6,543 bases of DNA from an uncultured Bacteroides sp. (GTDB lineage: Bacteria; Bacteroidota; Bacteroidia; Bacteroidales; Bacteroidaceae), in NCBI GenBank assembly GCA_934716785.1, contig CAKUYM010000243.1, positions 1 through 6,543 on the forward strand, given 5' to 3'. The translations under genes were made by a program, and so were the position numbers. The notes beneath the pieces are model-generated. The model made no database searches. It was not told the DNA's origin and saw only the letters and a program-made list of their open reading frames with translations. Shown here in pieces: positions 1-6,098 of the stretch. Each line of letters starts with the position of its first letter. The stretch's first letter is position 1.

Positions 1-103
1 TGCCAAATAGGCAAGAAACCATGTCGTTTTTTTATGCCATTATCTCAAGAATATTTAACTTGCGAAACTTAAATAATTTATTATCTTGTTACACACTTTT
101 ACG
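1..103. other. Gene-free segment after the phosphoglycosyl transferase
   Basis: Nothing can be firmly called here. It is AT-rich, has no hairpin plus T-run on the minus strand, and has a short inverted repeat TGCC/GGCA at 1-13. A minus-strand ATG at 22 opens a frame (MVSCLFG) that runs out of the window and could be the start of the next gene, but it has no clear ribosome binding site. Confidence 0.3.
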
Positions 104-757
104 TTATACAATCTTCGAATATTCAACTAACTTGTCATGCATCCACTGCGGGTATTTGCCACAAGCGGTGTAAAGTATAGCTATTACAGTCCAAATAATA
201 AGTTTGATATCACCAAAGAATGAGGCGTGCTTTACATAATAAATATCCAACTTCAAGCGGATAGGCAGCACCATTTCATTATATTCCGTTTCATCAGCAA
301 ACTGGTCGCCATAAATATAGTCCCACAAACTCGACTGCGATGTCAGTCCGCATGGCACAGTGGCGGATATAGCATTCTCGCCACCACGCGTTATGTCCAC
401 TTGATCAACAGCAGCTGGACGAGGTCCAACGATAGACATTGTCCCATTCAGTATATTCATCAACTGCGGCAACTCATCAATCTTCAACCGACGCATAATT
501 TTTCCCCACCAAAATATACGGTCTTGATCGGGTCGCAACGATGCCTCATTCGCTCCTCTTGCCACACGCATGGAACGGAATTTCCACATCTTAAATTTCT
601 TGTTGTCTTTGCCCACACGATTGGCAAAGTAGAACAATGGTCCTGGGTCACTCAGTTCCGTAAGGATAATACTCAAAACCCATATTGGTGATGTGCCGAT
701 GATGCCGATGAAGGCACATATAAAATCAAAAACACGTTTGGTCGCTTTATAAATCAT
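104..757 (-). CDS. Small monotopic phosphoglycosyl transferase (undecaprenyl-phosphate sugar-1-phosphate transferase)
   Basis: The 217-residue protein is of the PglC/WbpL-like bacterial sugar transferase class. A hydrophobic N-terminal segment (about 8-34, probably a re-entrant membrane helix) is followed by DPGPLFY (37-43), KFRSM (59-63), the catalytic Asp-Glu in DELPQLMNIL (94-103) and SIVGPRPA (108-115). A second hydrophobic stretch lies near 184-199. The enzyme moves a sugar-1-phosphate from a nucleotide sugar to undecaprenyl phosphate at the inner face of the cytoplasmic membrane, the first step of repeat-unit assembly. The usual GLTGLWQ-type segment is replaced by GLTSQSSLWDY (137-147). 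The start at 757 has only a weak purine stretch before it. It probably belongs to the same operon as the SDR gene, but the IS66 remnant now separates them, so its expression may rely on read-through or a promoter in the element. Confidence 0.92.
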   Translation of the reverse strand: MIYKATKRVFDFICAFIGIIGTSPIWVLSIILTELSDPGPLFYFANRVGKDNKKFKMWKFRSMRVARGANEASLRPDQDRIFWWGKIMRRLKIDELPQLMNILNGTMSIVGPRPAAVDQVDITRGGENAISATVPCGLTSQSSLWDYIYGDQFADETEYNEMVLPIRLKLDIYYVKHASFFGDIKLIIWTVIAILYTACGKYPQWMHDKLVEYSKIV

Positions 758-790
758 AATATATCTTTTCTTATGAATACCCTTTTATTT

Positions 791-810
791 GTAAGCACTC
801 AATTACTTCC
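791..810 (+). repeat. IS66 terminal inverted repeat, tnpC-proximal end
   Basis: GTAAGCACTCAATTACTTCC pairs with the repeat at 2233-2252 in inverted orientation (17 of 20 identical). It lies 33 bp upstream of the phosphoglycosyl transferase start codon, so the element inserted directly in front of that gene. Confidence 0.82.
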
Positions 811-875
811 GACCTCTGATAAACAGGGGCTGGATAGCTATTGATTTTTTTGTTTTAACTTTTATTTAATTGAAT

Positions 876-1520
876 TTATAGCGCAACAGCATCAGGGAGA
901 AGCTTAGCGTAATCCTTCTCGCCTTCTATCAATCTGCGGAATACATAAGTGAAATACTCCTTCACATTGAGACCCCCATTCTTGCATGTCTCAATGAGAG
1001 TATGATATTTCAAGGCGGACACGATGCCATCCTCACTACTGAAAAACAATGAATTCTTTCTTTTCACCGTAAACGGACGGACTGCACGTTCCGCCAGCAT
1101 ATTGTCTATGGTATAATGACCGTCTTTGCGATACTTGAGAAGAGCATCCCAATTGGACGACACTAAACCAGCGCTTTATGCATCATCTCGCTGTAATGAT
1201 ATCTATTGGGGTTTCTTAGCATCTCGTTCGACCTTTTATATATCAGGCCAAGTATCTTGTCCACATCCCTTCGATGCCTTCGTTTCCTGATTGCTCCTGT
1301 TCATACGGTTGTTCAAGTCATCACGGTCCTTGACGGCCTTGTCATATGCACTCTGAAGTCTATCCATTGACTCCTGCAATGAGGATATCGTCGCGTTCTG
1401 GGAGCTTATCGTCTCACGAAGCGTATCTATCGTAAGCTTAAGGCTACTTATCGTAAGTTTAAGACTACTAACCATAGCCTTAAGCTCATTTATCGTATTT
1501 ATGAAATCTTGTCTCTCCAT
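876..1520 (-). pseudogene. tnpC: IS66 TnpC DDE transposase, internal deletion and frame breaks
   Basis: Three pieces in different frames remain of a protein that normally has about 500 residues. The N-terminal piece (1520 to about 1280) begins MERQDFINTINELKAMVSSL and is a long leucine/isoleucine heptad-like coiled coil ending at NNRMNRSNQE. The frame then changes near 1265-1285 to RRHRRDVDKILGLIYKRSNE and on to YHYSEMMHKALV, ending at TAG (1165-1163). One missing base there leads to the C-terminal piece (VSSNWDALLKYRKDGHYTID, then NMLAERAVRPFTVKRKNSLF and IETCKNGG), the family's conserved end including the last acidic catalytic residue in the AER motif. About 300 residues with the zinc-binding region and the first catalytic aspartates are gone, so no active transposase can be made. 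Confidence 0.87.
1428..1469 (-). repeat. Two-copy 21-bp tandem repeat in the tnpC coiled coil
   Basis: Units 1428-1448 and 1449-1469 agree at 19 of 21 positions and encode the heptapeptide SSLKLTI twice in a row (in frame) within the transposase coiled coil. Because the unit is exactly one heptad, duplication keeps the coil register. It looks like a recent slippage duplication. Confidence 0.75.
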
Positions 1521-1801
1521 ACCAAAAAGTCCAGTTCATACACTACTTCATGGTTCTTCATCACCGGTTTCATAAACTTGTAGCCTTTCTCGTAGGTTAT
1601 GTCATAAAGTAAACGCTTGTGGCTTTTGTATCTTATTATCTTTAGCATACGACGGTCCTTTGACATAAATATATAGGCATCACCATTGTACGGATTCATA
1701 TCGAGAGCCTGCACTTCGCTAAACAGACGATACTTGCCATACCTCATATTCGTTATGCCTTCTATATACCACAACTTGACGCCGCCGTTTATCGCAAGCA
1801 T
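1499..1801 (-). CDS. tnpB: IS66 TnpB accessory protein (Orf2), open frame in a dead element
   Basis: The 100-residue frame has the IS66 Orf2 signature: WYIEGITNMRYGKYRLFSEV (near residues 11-30, the family's DMR/NMR-G motif), NPYNGDAYIFMSKDRRMLKI, a basic RYKSHKR stretch and GYKFMKPV. TnpB helps the TnpC transposase and has no known catalytic site of its own. The ATG at 1801 overlaps the tnpA end by 13 bp and follows GGAGG; the stop overlaps the tnpC start by 22 bp, the compact arrangement usual for this family. It is slightly shorter than many TnpB proteins (about 115 residues), mostly at the C-terminus. It is the only one of the three IS genes without an obvious lesion, but it can hardly be useful without TnpA and TnpC. 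Confidence 0.82.
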   Translation of the reverse strand: MLAINGGVKLWYIEGITNMRYGKYRLFSEVQALDMNPYNGDAYIFMSKDRRMLKIIRYKSHKRLLYDITYEKGYKFMKPVMKNHEVVYELDFLVWRDKIS

Positions 1802-2176
1802 AATACCTCCATTTTCTCTACCAGGTCCTTAAGACTCTTGTAGTCTATGTTCTTCTGTTGAAAATACATACCTGTGGTTGACTTTATCTGTAGCGTGAAC
1901 AGCGTGGACTCCGATTCCGTAGCATATTCACTCCCGGGAATTTTCTTGTCAATAACGCAAGATGACGTACATGTATTCTAAACTTTATATGCACCATCCT
2001 TGTCAACAATATCGACCGCATGAACTTTTCACATTATGACGGTTCTTGTACCACCTCTCAAACTGGGAGTTAACGATGCCGTTCTTTTGGCAAAAGCTTA
2101 CAATCGACACACCACTTGATTTTGATTCCTGATTGTAAAGCTCCAATATCCTTTTAAAATCTTCACTGCTTGCCAT
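1789..2176 (-). pseudogene. tnpA: IS66 TnpA accessory protein, frameshifted and with a nonsense codon
   Basis: Starting at the ATG at 2176, the frame reads MASSEDFKRILELYNQESKS, then a helix-turn-helix-like stretch (VSIVSFCQKNGIVNSQFERW), as in TnpA of Bacteroidetes IS66 elements. After GTG at 2032-2030 it goes off family and stops at TGA (2005-2003). Dropping one A from the AAAA at 2026-2029 restores VKVHAVDIVDKDGAYKV, so one base was probably gained. The restored frame then meets TAG at 1980-1978 before continuing NTCTSSCVIDKKIPGSEYAT to a final TAA at 1789. The corrected length, 129 codons including stop, fits the family. TnpA is required for IS66 transposition but is not the catalytic subunit. 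Two independent lesions mark this as a dead gene. Confidence 0.82.
1806..1810 (-). promoter_or_regulatory. Shine-Dalgarno site for tnpB inside tnpA
   Basis: GGAGG on the minus strand lies four bases before the tnpB ATG and inside the end of tnpA. It is a much stronger site than those of most genes in this window, where SD-like sequences are weak. It supports 1801 as the start and fits coupled translation of tnpA and tnpB. Confidence 0.6.
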
Positions 2177-2201
2177 AATCCTATTTTTATGTTTTGCTGT
2201 G

Positions 2202-2209
2202 CAAAGATA
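2202..2209 (-). promoter_or_regulatory. Candidate Bacteroides-type -7 promoter box of IS66
   Basis: On the minus strand this reads TATCTTTG, a full match to the TAnnTTTG -7 consensus of Bacteroidetes housekeeping promoters. It sits just inside the terminal repeat and 25 bp before the tnpA ATG, where an element's own promoter belongs. No good TTTG -33 box is seen; a TTTA lies about 16 bp upstream. Confidence 0.45.
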
Positions 2210-2232
2210 TCCATACTCAGCATTATAAACTT

Positions 2233-2252
2233 AGAAGCAATTGAGTACTTAC
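2233..2252 (-). repeat. IS66 terminal inverted repeat, tnpA-proximal end
   Basis: Read on the minus strand this is GTAAGTACTCAATTGCTTCT, which matches the other end at 17 of 20 positions; the three mismatches (positions 6, 15 and 20) are all transitions. The outer edge is followed by another GTAAG-like copy (GGTAAGTAAG on the minus strand), so the exact end could shift by four bases. Confidence 0.82.
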
Positions 2253-2400
2253 TTACCGTTTTGCCAGTCTTCCATTTCGCCCCAATAAACGATTGGCATT
2301 GAGTTTCTTCATAAAGCAAATCACAATCACCAACTATCAATTGATGGAAAATCGTTCCTTTTTTCCCAGCGGAATTTACATTTTTTTAAATAGGGAATCA
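2253..2400. other. Short gene-free spacer between SDR gene and IS66 end
   Basis: I see no gene here. It holds a perfect ten-base palindrome ATCAATTGAT (2335-2344) and a six-base inverted repeat GGAAAA/TTTTCC (2346-2366), but no hairpin followed by a T run that would mark a terminator after the SDR gene. A minus-strand frame running from 2340 into the IS end resembles nothing and crosses the terminal repeat. Confidence 0.5.
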
Positions 2401-3276
2401 TTACTTCATTGTCTTCTTTAATTCCAGTCCTTTAATGGAATCTTTGAAACTTACAATTTGGTAGTTAAAAGGATATTTGCTCATTTCATACACATAATAT
2501 GAATCAGAAAACATCTTAGGAATTGCAGGTAAAAACTTTGCTCCCAACCAGACAAATGGATTAAACAATCGACTGATCCATATTCTATGCCCATGTTCCT
2601 CTGCTATTTGGCGAACAATTTCCACTGTATCTGAATACTCAGCATTCTGTGGGAAAAAAATACCCGCCATATCTCTTAGTATAAGTTGTTTCACAAATTC
2701 TGCAAGATTGGTGACATGTAGCATCGAACGCTTGTTATGCCATGCCGGAAATACAGGTATTTTTAGAGCCAGCCATCCTAATCTTGGCAGATTGCCCTTA
2801 TTACCTGGACCATAAATCATTGGTGGACGAATAATTGCAATTTTAAACATATCGCATTGCAACTCTTTTAATCCTTCCTCTGCTTGCAATTTCGAGTCTC
2901 CATAAAAATCATTTGGATTAGGTTCCGTTTCGCTTTTAACGCAATCACCCTTCAACGACTTGCTGACATGGTATACGATTTTTGAACTCATATAGATAAA
3001 CTGTCTCACCCCATGTTCCTTTGCCCACCTTGCAATCTCTATGGCTAAGTCGCGGTTTACTTTATAATATAGTGGAGCCATTTCTGGTTTCGGATCCACA
3101 TGTGCAATACCTGCAACATGAAATACTATATTATATTTGGTAAAATCAGCTTTTTTCCAAGCTTCATTTATAGTATCAACAGTATCTACTTGAAACAATT
3201 CTGGTTCACGCATCAACCATTTCTCTATGTTTGTACCTACAAAACTATTAGCACCTGTTATTAAGACTCTTTTCAT
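2401..3276 (-). CDS. NAD-dependent epimerase/dehydratase (extended SDR), probable nucleotide-sugar 4-reductase or epimerase
   Basis: The 291-residue protein opens with MKRVLITGANSFVGTN, whose TGxxxxxG (7-14) is a variant of the TGxxGxxG dinucleotide-binding loop of extended SDRs. HVAGIAH (53-59), N74, the serine pair in YMSSK (95-99) and YGDSK (125-129, the Y-x3-K catalytic pair) follow, then IRPPMIYGPGNKGN and a divergent C-terminal substrate domain. All catalytic parts are present, so it should be active. Such proteins next to a small phosphoglycosyl transferase often act as 4-reductases or epimerases on UDP-HexNAc derivatives (WbpV/WreQ-like pairing); that substrate is inferred, and no 4,6-dehydratase gene is in view. 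It starts 32 bp after the acyltransferase with only a weak AGAGATAT before the ATG. Downstream lies an IS66 remnant that separates it from the phosphoglycosyl transferase. Confidence 0.87.
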   Translation of the reverse strand: MKRVLITGANSFVGTNIEKWLMREPELFQVDTVDTINEAWKKADFTKYNIVFHVAGIAHVDPKPEMAPLYYKVNRDLAIEIARWAKEHGVRQFIYMSSKIVYHVSKSLKGDCVKSETEPNPNDFYGDSKLQAEEGLKELQCDMFKIAIIRPPMIYGPGNKGNLPRLGWLALKIPVFPAWHNKRSMLHVTNLAEFVKQLILRDMAGIFFPQNAEYSDTVEIVRQIAEEHGHRIWISRLFNPFVWLGAKFLPAIPKMFSDSYYVYEMSKYPFNYQIVSFKDSIKGLELKKTMK

Positions 3277-3308
3277 ATATCTCTATCTTATAAATCATAT
3301 ATCAACCA

Positions 3309-4309
3309 TTATCCTCTCCCCAATAGCCACTTACTGGTTATGTTCCATTTCAAAAGTAAGCGTACAATCAATACAGAAAATATTGTCAGCATAACAAACT
3401 CAATAACCACATGTGCACATATCGGAAACATAGGTATCGTACCTAAGAGTATCTTTGCCAAAAGATTTTTCACAACCATATGAGCTGTATATATACCCAA
3501 TGACATTTGCCCCAATTCAATAAGTCGTTGCCATATCCAGTTACTGCCTATACTCATTTTTGGTGCAACTGAATACATCCATATAATGAAAATTATAGGA
3601 GTCAATATTCTATACACCATTTGGATAAGCTTCGTAGATATGAATGGGACACTTTTTAGAAACAAAGGAACTCCGTTGGGAGTCCAAAAGTATGACATAG
3701 CTGCCCACATAATAAAAAGAAACCATAAAATTCCGCCTTTATTCGGCAGATATTTTTTATACTTATTAGCATAATATCCCATCATGTAGAATAGAAAATA
3801 AAAAGCTATATACTCATATCCAAAAAGCTTTGCATTAGGTAGTATAATTTGACATCCGATTAAGCCCAATGCTGCCATCCCAACCGCCAATTCTTGATTT
3901 ATTTGTGTTTTCTTGCATACCCAATCAATCAGAGTATAGATAACATTAATAAAAAATAAAGCCCACAAAAACCAATAGCCTTTATTCGGATAAAATAAAT
4001 AATCCCAAATGTTGTCAACATTATGATAAATAAAAAATAATGGGATTGACCAAACTAAAAAAGGAATAATCAATTGCTTAAATCTTTTATAGTATAGATA
4101 ATAAACATTCCCCCATTAGAACAATAAACCAAATAACCACTCATAGCCATAAAAGCAGGCATATGGAAAGAATAAATAATATTTCTCCAGACATTATCCT
4201 CAAAGCCTATGCCTCTTACTTTCAGGGGTTCTTGAATAGCGTGCCCCAGAATCACCATCAACATTAGCACCCCCTTCACTACATCCACCCACAAAATTCT
4301 TTTTGACAT
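3309..4309 (-). pseudogene. Acyltransferase-3 family membrane protein, split by a one-base frame break
   Basis: Two overlapping frames together make one acyltransferase-3 (OatA/WecH-like) protein. The first (4309-4070) gives WVDVVKGVLMLMVILGH (residues 7-23, including the family D-x3-G and conserved His) and YSFHMPAFMAMSGYL, then leaves the family and ends at TGA. The second frame, read from upstream of a formal TTG at 4073, continues NVYYLYYKRFKQLIIPFLVW and carries about seven more hydrophobic helices to 3309, including GIYTAHMVV. The switch falls at the five-G run at 4110-4114 (CCCCC on the plus strand). One extra G would join the frames into exactly 334 codons (333 residues plus stop), the usual family length. 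These enzymes move acyl groups, often acetyl, onto sugars at the membrane. The ATG at 4309 has AGGA four bases upstream. Assembly error, true inactivation or on/off slippage are all possible. Confidence 0.85.
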
Positions 4310-4349
4310 TCAGTCCTAATTTAAATAAATAACGCTTATGGAATAAAAC

Positions 4350-4421
4350 TCATAGATTGATATCCTCTCTTAATATTTGTCTTGATGGTTCACCCTTGTT
4401 TTCTTTTGTACTTCTATACAT
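4350..4421 (-). other. 23-codon ORF in the spacer, possible gene scar
   Basis: The spacer between the ATP-grasp gene and the acyltransferase holds a short ATG-to-TGA frame that starts 11 bp after the ATP-grasp stop codon, similar to the tight spacing elsewhere in this operon. Its stop overlaps a second ATG (ATGA at 4353-4350) that opens a five-codon frame (MSFIP, stop at 4336). I recognise no family in it. Overlapping stop/start arrangement and operon-like spacing could mean that remnants of deleted genes remain here, but an ORF this short arises easily by chance in AT-rich DNA. Confidence 0.15.
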
Positions 4422-4432
4422 TTTATTTGCAG

Positions 4433-5590
4433 TTATAAGTTTCTTTTCTTTTTGTCTTTACTCAGTTTCATAAAACCTTGGATGGTGAATGCGAAAAACA
4501 CCCACAAATCTGACCATGAAAATATCTGATCGGTAGTATTCTTAAACGAAAACCATGAAGGCTTACATTTGAAACGGTTCGGTGACTTAAAGAACCACAG
4601 TACATCTGTATGCATATACCGCAAATACTTGTGCTTAGTCTCAAACTGCGGTTCTATATTCTTCCTTAAATAATCATCAACTATCATCTTGGCAAAGTTC
4701 ACTCCTGCTTCAAAGCAAATCTTCACACTCCCTGTAATGCGCGGGTTAATCTCCATTATTTTAGCTTTGCCATCGCGCGTATCTTCTATCAAGTCAATAT
4801 CAGCATACCCTTTCCAACCTATTTCCTGCAGCAATTTCTGACAATCGGCTACGATATCTGGACGGTTAACAGTCTCGTTCAGTGTGCTTGAGCCACCGTC
4901 AATCGGATACCATCTAACCTTAGCAAATACACATATCCCCTTCATCTCTCCATTACGGTCAATGAACATTTCACATTTGTATTGAAGACCATCCTGCGGA
5001 ATGTACTCCTGAATCAGCATCTTACCATATTTATGTTCTGCTTTGTCGTAGTAACCGACAAGATCACTCTCATCTTGAGCAACATGGAAGCCTACTGCCG
5101 CACAACCCGTTCGAGGTTTCACAACTACAGGATACTTCACCATTTCTTTATTAGCAAAATATTCCTGCTTATTCGTAAATGACAAAGGGCAAGGCAAACT
5201 ATGTTCCATACATGTCAACATAGTCTTCAACTTATCCGATGCCATTTGAAATGTGTTCCAATCCTCAACAGCAATAGTTGTTAGATTCTTCAACTCTTCC
5301 TTATGCTGAGAAAGTATAATAGCCACGTCGTCATTCATTGGAATCACAATATCATACCTGTACTTTTCCAGTTCTGCTTTAATAGCCTTGTACGAACCTT
5401 CTGAATCATGTGCATCACAATATGCTAACAATTTTCTATGCGGATATTTTGAGGCATATCCAGGATCCAATTTACTACCATTGTATGTTGTAACTTCACA
5501 ACCTAATTCTCGCAAAGCCTTGCTCATTGGCAGCACTTGTCTTGCTCTACCTTCTATCAGAAGCACCTTTATGTCTTTGTAATCTTTCAT
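4433..5590 (-). CDS. ATP-grasp family ligase (CarB-like fold), polysaccharide-locus type
   Basis: The 385-residue product has the ATP-grasp order. An N-terminal Rossmann-like part starts KVLLIEGRARQVLP (8-21) and includes VIPMNDDVA (82-90). The ATP-binding part has YPVVVKPRTGCAAVGF (153-168) with the likely phosphate-contacting K158 and a small-residue loop, then LIQEYIP (192-198). The metal site is YADIDLIED (262-270) and MEINPRITGS (279-288), with E280 and N282 as expected ligands. Family members activate a carboxylate as an acyl phosphate and join it to an amine or thiol. The C-terminal tail (about 320-385) is rich in F, W and K, including DLWVFFAFTIQGF, and may touch the membrane. In a glycan locus, attachment of an amino acid to a uronic acid or amino sugar, or synthesis of a dipeptide-like substituent, is plausible but inferred. 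It starts 9 bp after the Alg13-like gene. Confidence 0.87.
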   Translation of the reverse strand: MKDYKDIKVLLIEGRARQVLPMSKALRELGCEVTTYNGSKLDPGYASKYPHRKLLAYCDAHDSEGSYKAIKAELEKYRYDIVIPMNDDVAIILSQHKEELKNLTTIAVEDWNTFQMASDKLKTMLTCMEHSLPCPLSFTNKQEYFANKEMVKYPVVVKPRTGCAAVGFHVAQDESDLVGYYDKAEHKYGKMLIQEYIPQDGLQYKCEMFIDRNGEMKGICVFAKVRWYPIDGGSSTLNETVNRPDIVADCQKLLQEIGWKGYADIDLIEDTRDGKAKIMEINPRITGSVKICFEAGVNFAKMIVDDYLRKNIEPQFETKHKYLRYMHTDVLWFFKSPNRFKCKPSWFSFKNTTDQIFSWSDLWVFFAFTIQGFMKLSKDKKKRNL

Positions 5591-5599
5591 ACTCTTCTA

Positions 5600-6088
5600 C
5601 TATTTTACCTTCTTAACTTCCCATTCGTTCAATATTTCACTTATTCTTTTAGGTAAAGAACACTCAAAATCATTTGGTCGTGGAATAAAGTTGTTTAGTT
5701 TATTCCATGCACTAACAATAGAATTGGTACCATCAAGGACATAGCCCTCACCAGAAAGCTTACGCACTATTTCTGTTTGATGGTCATTTACCATCTCACC
5801 ATATTTAGCAAGACGAGCAACTGCTATCACTTTCTTACCTTTCTTTATACTACTGAAAAGTGCACCTGTACCTGCGTGAGAAATAACAACATCAGCATCT
5901 GCCATCAATTTCTGATATTTATCTTCGGGAACAAAGTCAAAACACTCCACACAAGCAGGACGATACGAAGTATATCCAATTTGAGCCACAACTTTGTCTT
6001 TGATATTTGCTGTTATAATCAAGTCTTCCACCATCTTCATACAACGTGAAAAGTCGCAACCTTGTGTACCTAATGTAACGTAAATCAT
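5600..6088 (-). CDS. Alg13/PssE-like glycosyltransferase catalytic subunit
   Basis: This 162-residue protein matches the Alg13/PssE/EpsF-type subunit in length and motifs: N-terminal MIYVTLGTQG (residues 1-10), the donor-binding SHAGTGAL (70-77) typical of GT28 C-terminal folds, RLAKYGE (92-98) and NDHQTEI (101-107). In this family it binds the nucleotide-sugar donor and is catalytic only together with the Alg14-like membrane protein, here encoded just upstream. The ATG at 6088 is supported by AAGGA at 6093-6097, four bases upstream, and by the 10-bp spacing from the previous stop codon. It has no signal peptide or membrane segment, which fits a cytosolic subunit recruited to the membrane. 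The next gene starts 9 bp after its stop codon, so the two are probably co-transcribed. Specificity is not predictable. Confidence 0.9.
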   Translation of the reverse strand: MIYVTLGTQGCDFSRCMKMVEDLIITANIKDKVVAQIGYTSYRPACVECFDFVPEDKYQKLMADADVVISHAGTGALFSSIKKGKKVIAVARLAKYGEMVNDHQTEIVRKLSGEGYVLDGTNSIVSAWNKLNNFIPRPNDFECSLPKRISEILNEWEVKKVK

Positions 6089-6098
6089 AATATCCTTA

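Larger units (their letters stand above)
791..2252 (-). mobile_element. Decayed IS66-family insertion sequence (1462 bp)
   Basis: The element contains remains of all three IS66 genes in standard order (tnpA, tnpB, tnpC, read on the minus strand) between terminal inverted repeats that begin GTAAG. Intact IS66 elements are usually about 2.4-2.7 kb; the deficit of roughly 1 kb matches the missing middle of tnpC. No eight-base target duplication is visible: the flanks are TTTTATTT (783-790) and TTACCGTT (2253-2260). The element separates the SDR gene from the phosphoglycosyl transferase gene. It cannot move by itself because the DDE transposase is destroyed, though its ends might still be acted on by a related intact copy elsewhere. 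Confidence 0.88.

Noticed and set aside
1..13. Short hairpin TGCC/GGCA as a terminator after the phosphoglycosyl transferase
   Set aside because: Only four base pairs in the stem and no T run; it is also about 90 bp past the stop codon.
227..691. Plus-strand ORF of 154 codons
   Set aside because: It is antisense to the phosphoglycosyl transferase, whose motifs are unambiguous, and its product shows no recognisable family features.
2098..2340. Minus-strand ORF of 80 codons across the IS66 end
   Set aside because: It crosses the terminal inverted repeat and overlaps tnpA in another frame; the tnpA reading has family similarity and this one has none.
2346..2366. Inverted repeat GGAAAA/TTTTCC as a possible terminator of the SDR gene
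   Set aside because: The stem is six weak pairs and is not followed by a T run on the minus strand.
3586..3774. Plus-strand ORF of 62 codons
   Set aside because: It is antisense to the membrane helices of the acyltransferase gene and looks like a shadow frame.
4109..4115. Programmed -1 frameshifting at the acyltransferase G run
   Set aside because: The bases around the run (T GGG GGA in the zero frame) do not form a standard X XXY YYZ slippery site, and no obvious downstream stem was found by eye.
4982..5582. Two plus-strand ORFs (4982-5182 and 5388-5582)
   Set aside because: Both are shadows of the ATP-grasp gene on the opposite strand.
5777..6049. Plus-strand ORF of 90 codons
   Set aside because: It lies opposite the Alg13-like gene, is rich in Cys, His and Thr in a non-protein-like pattern, and has no operon context.
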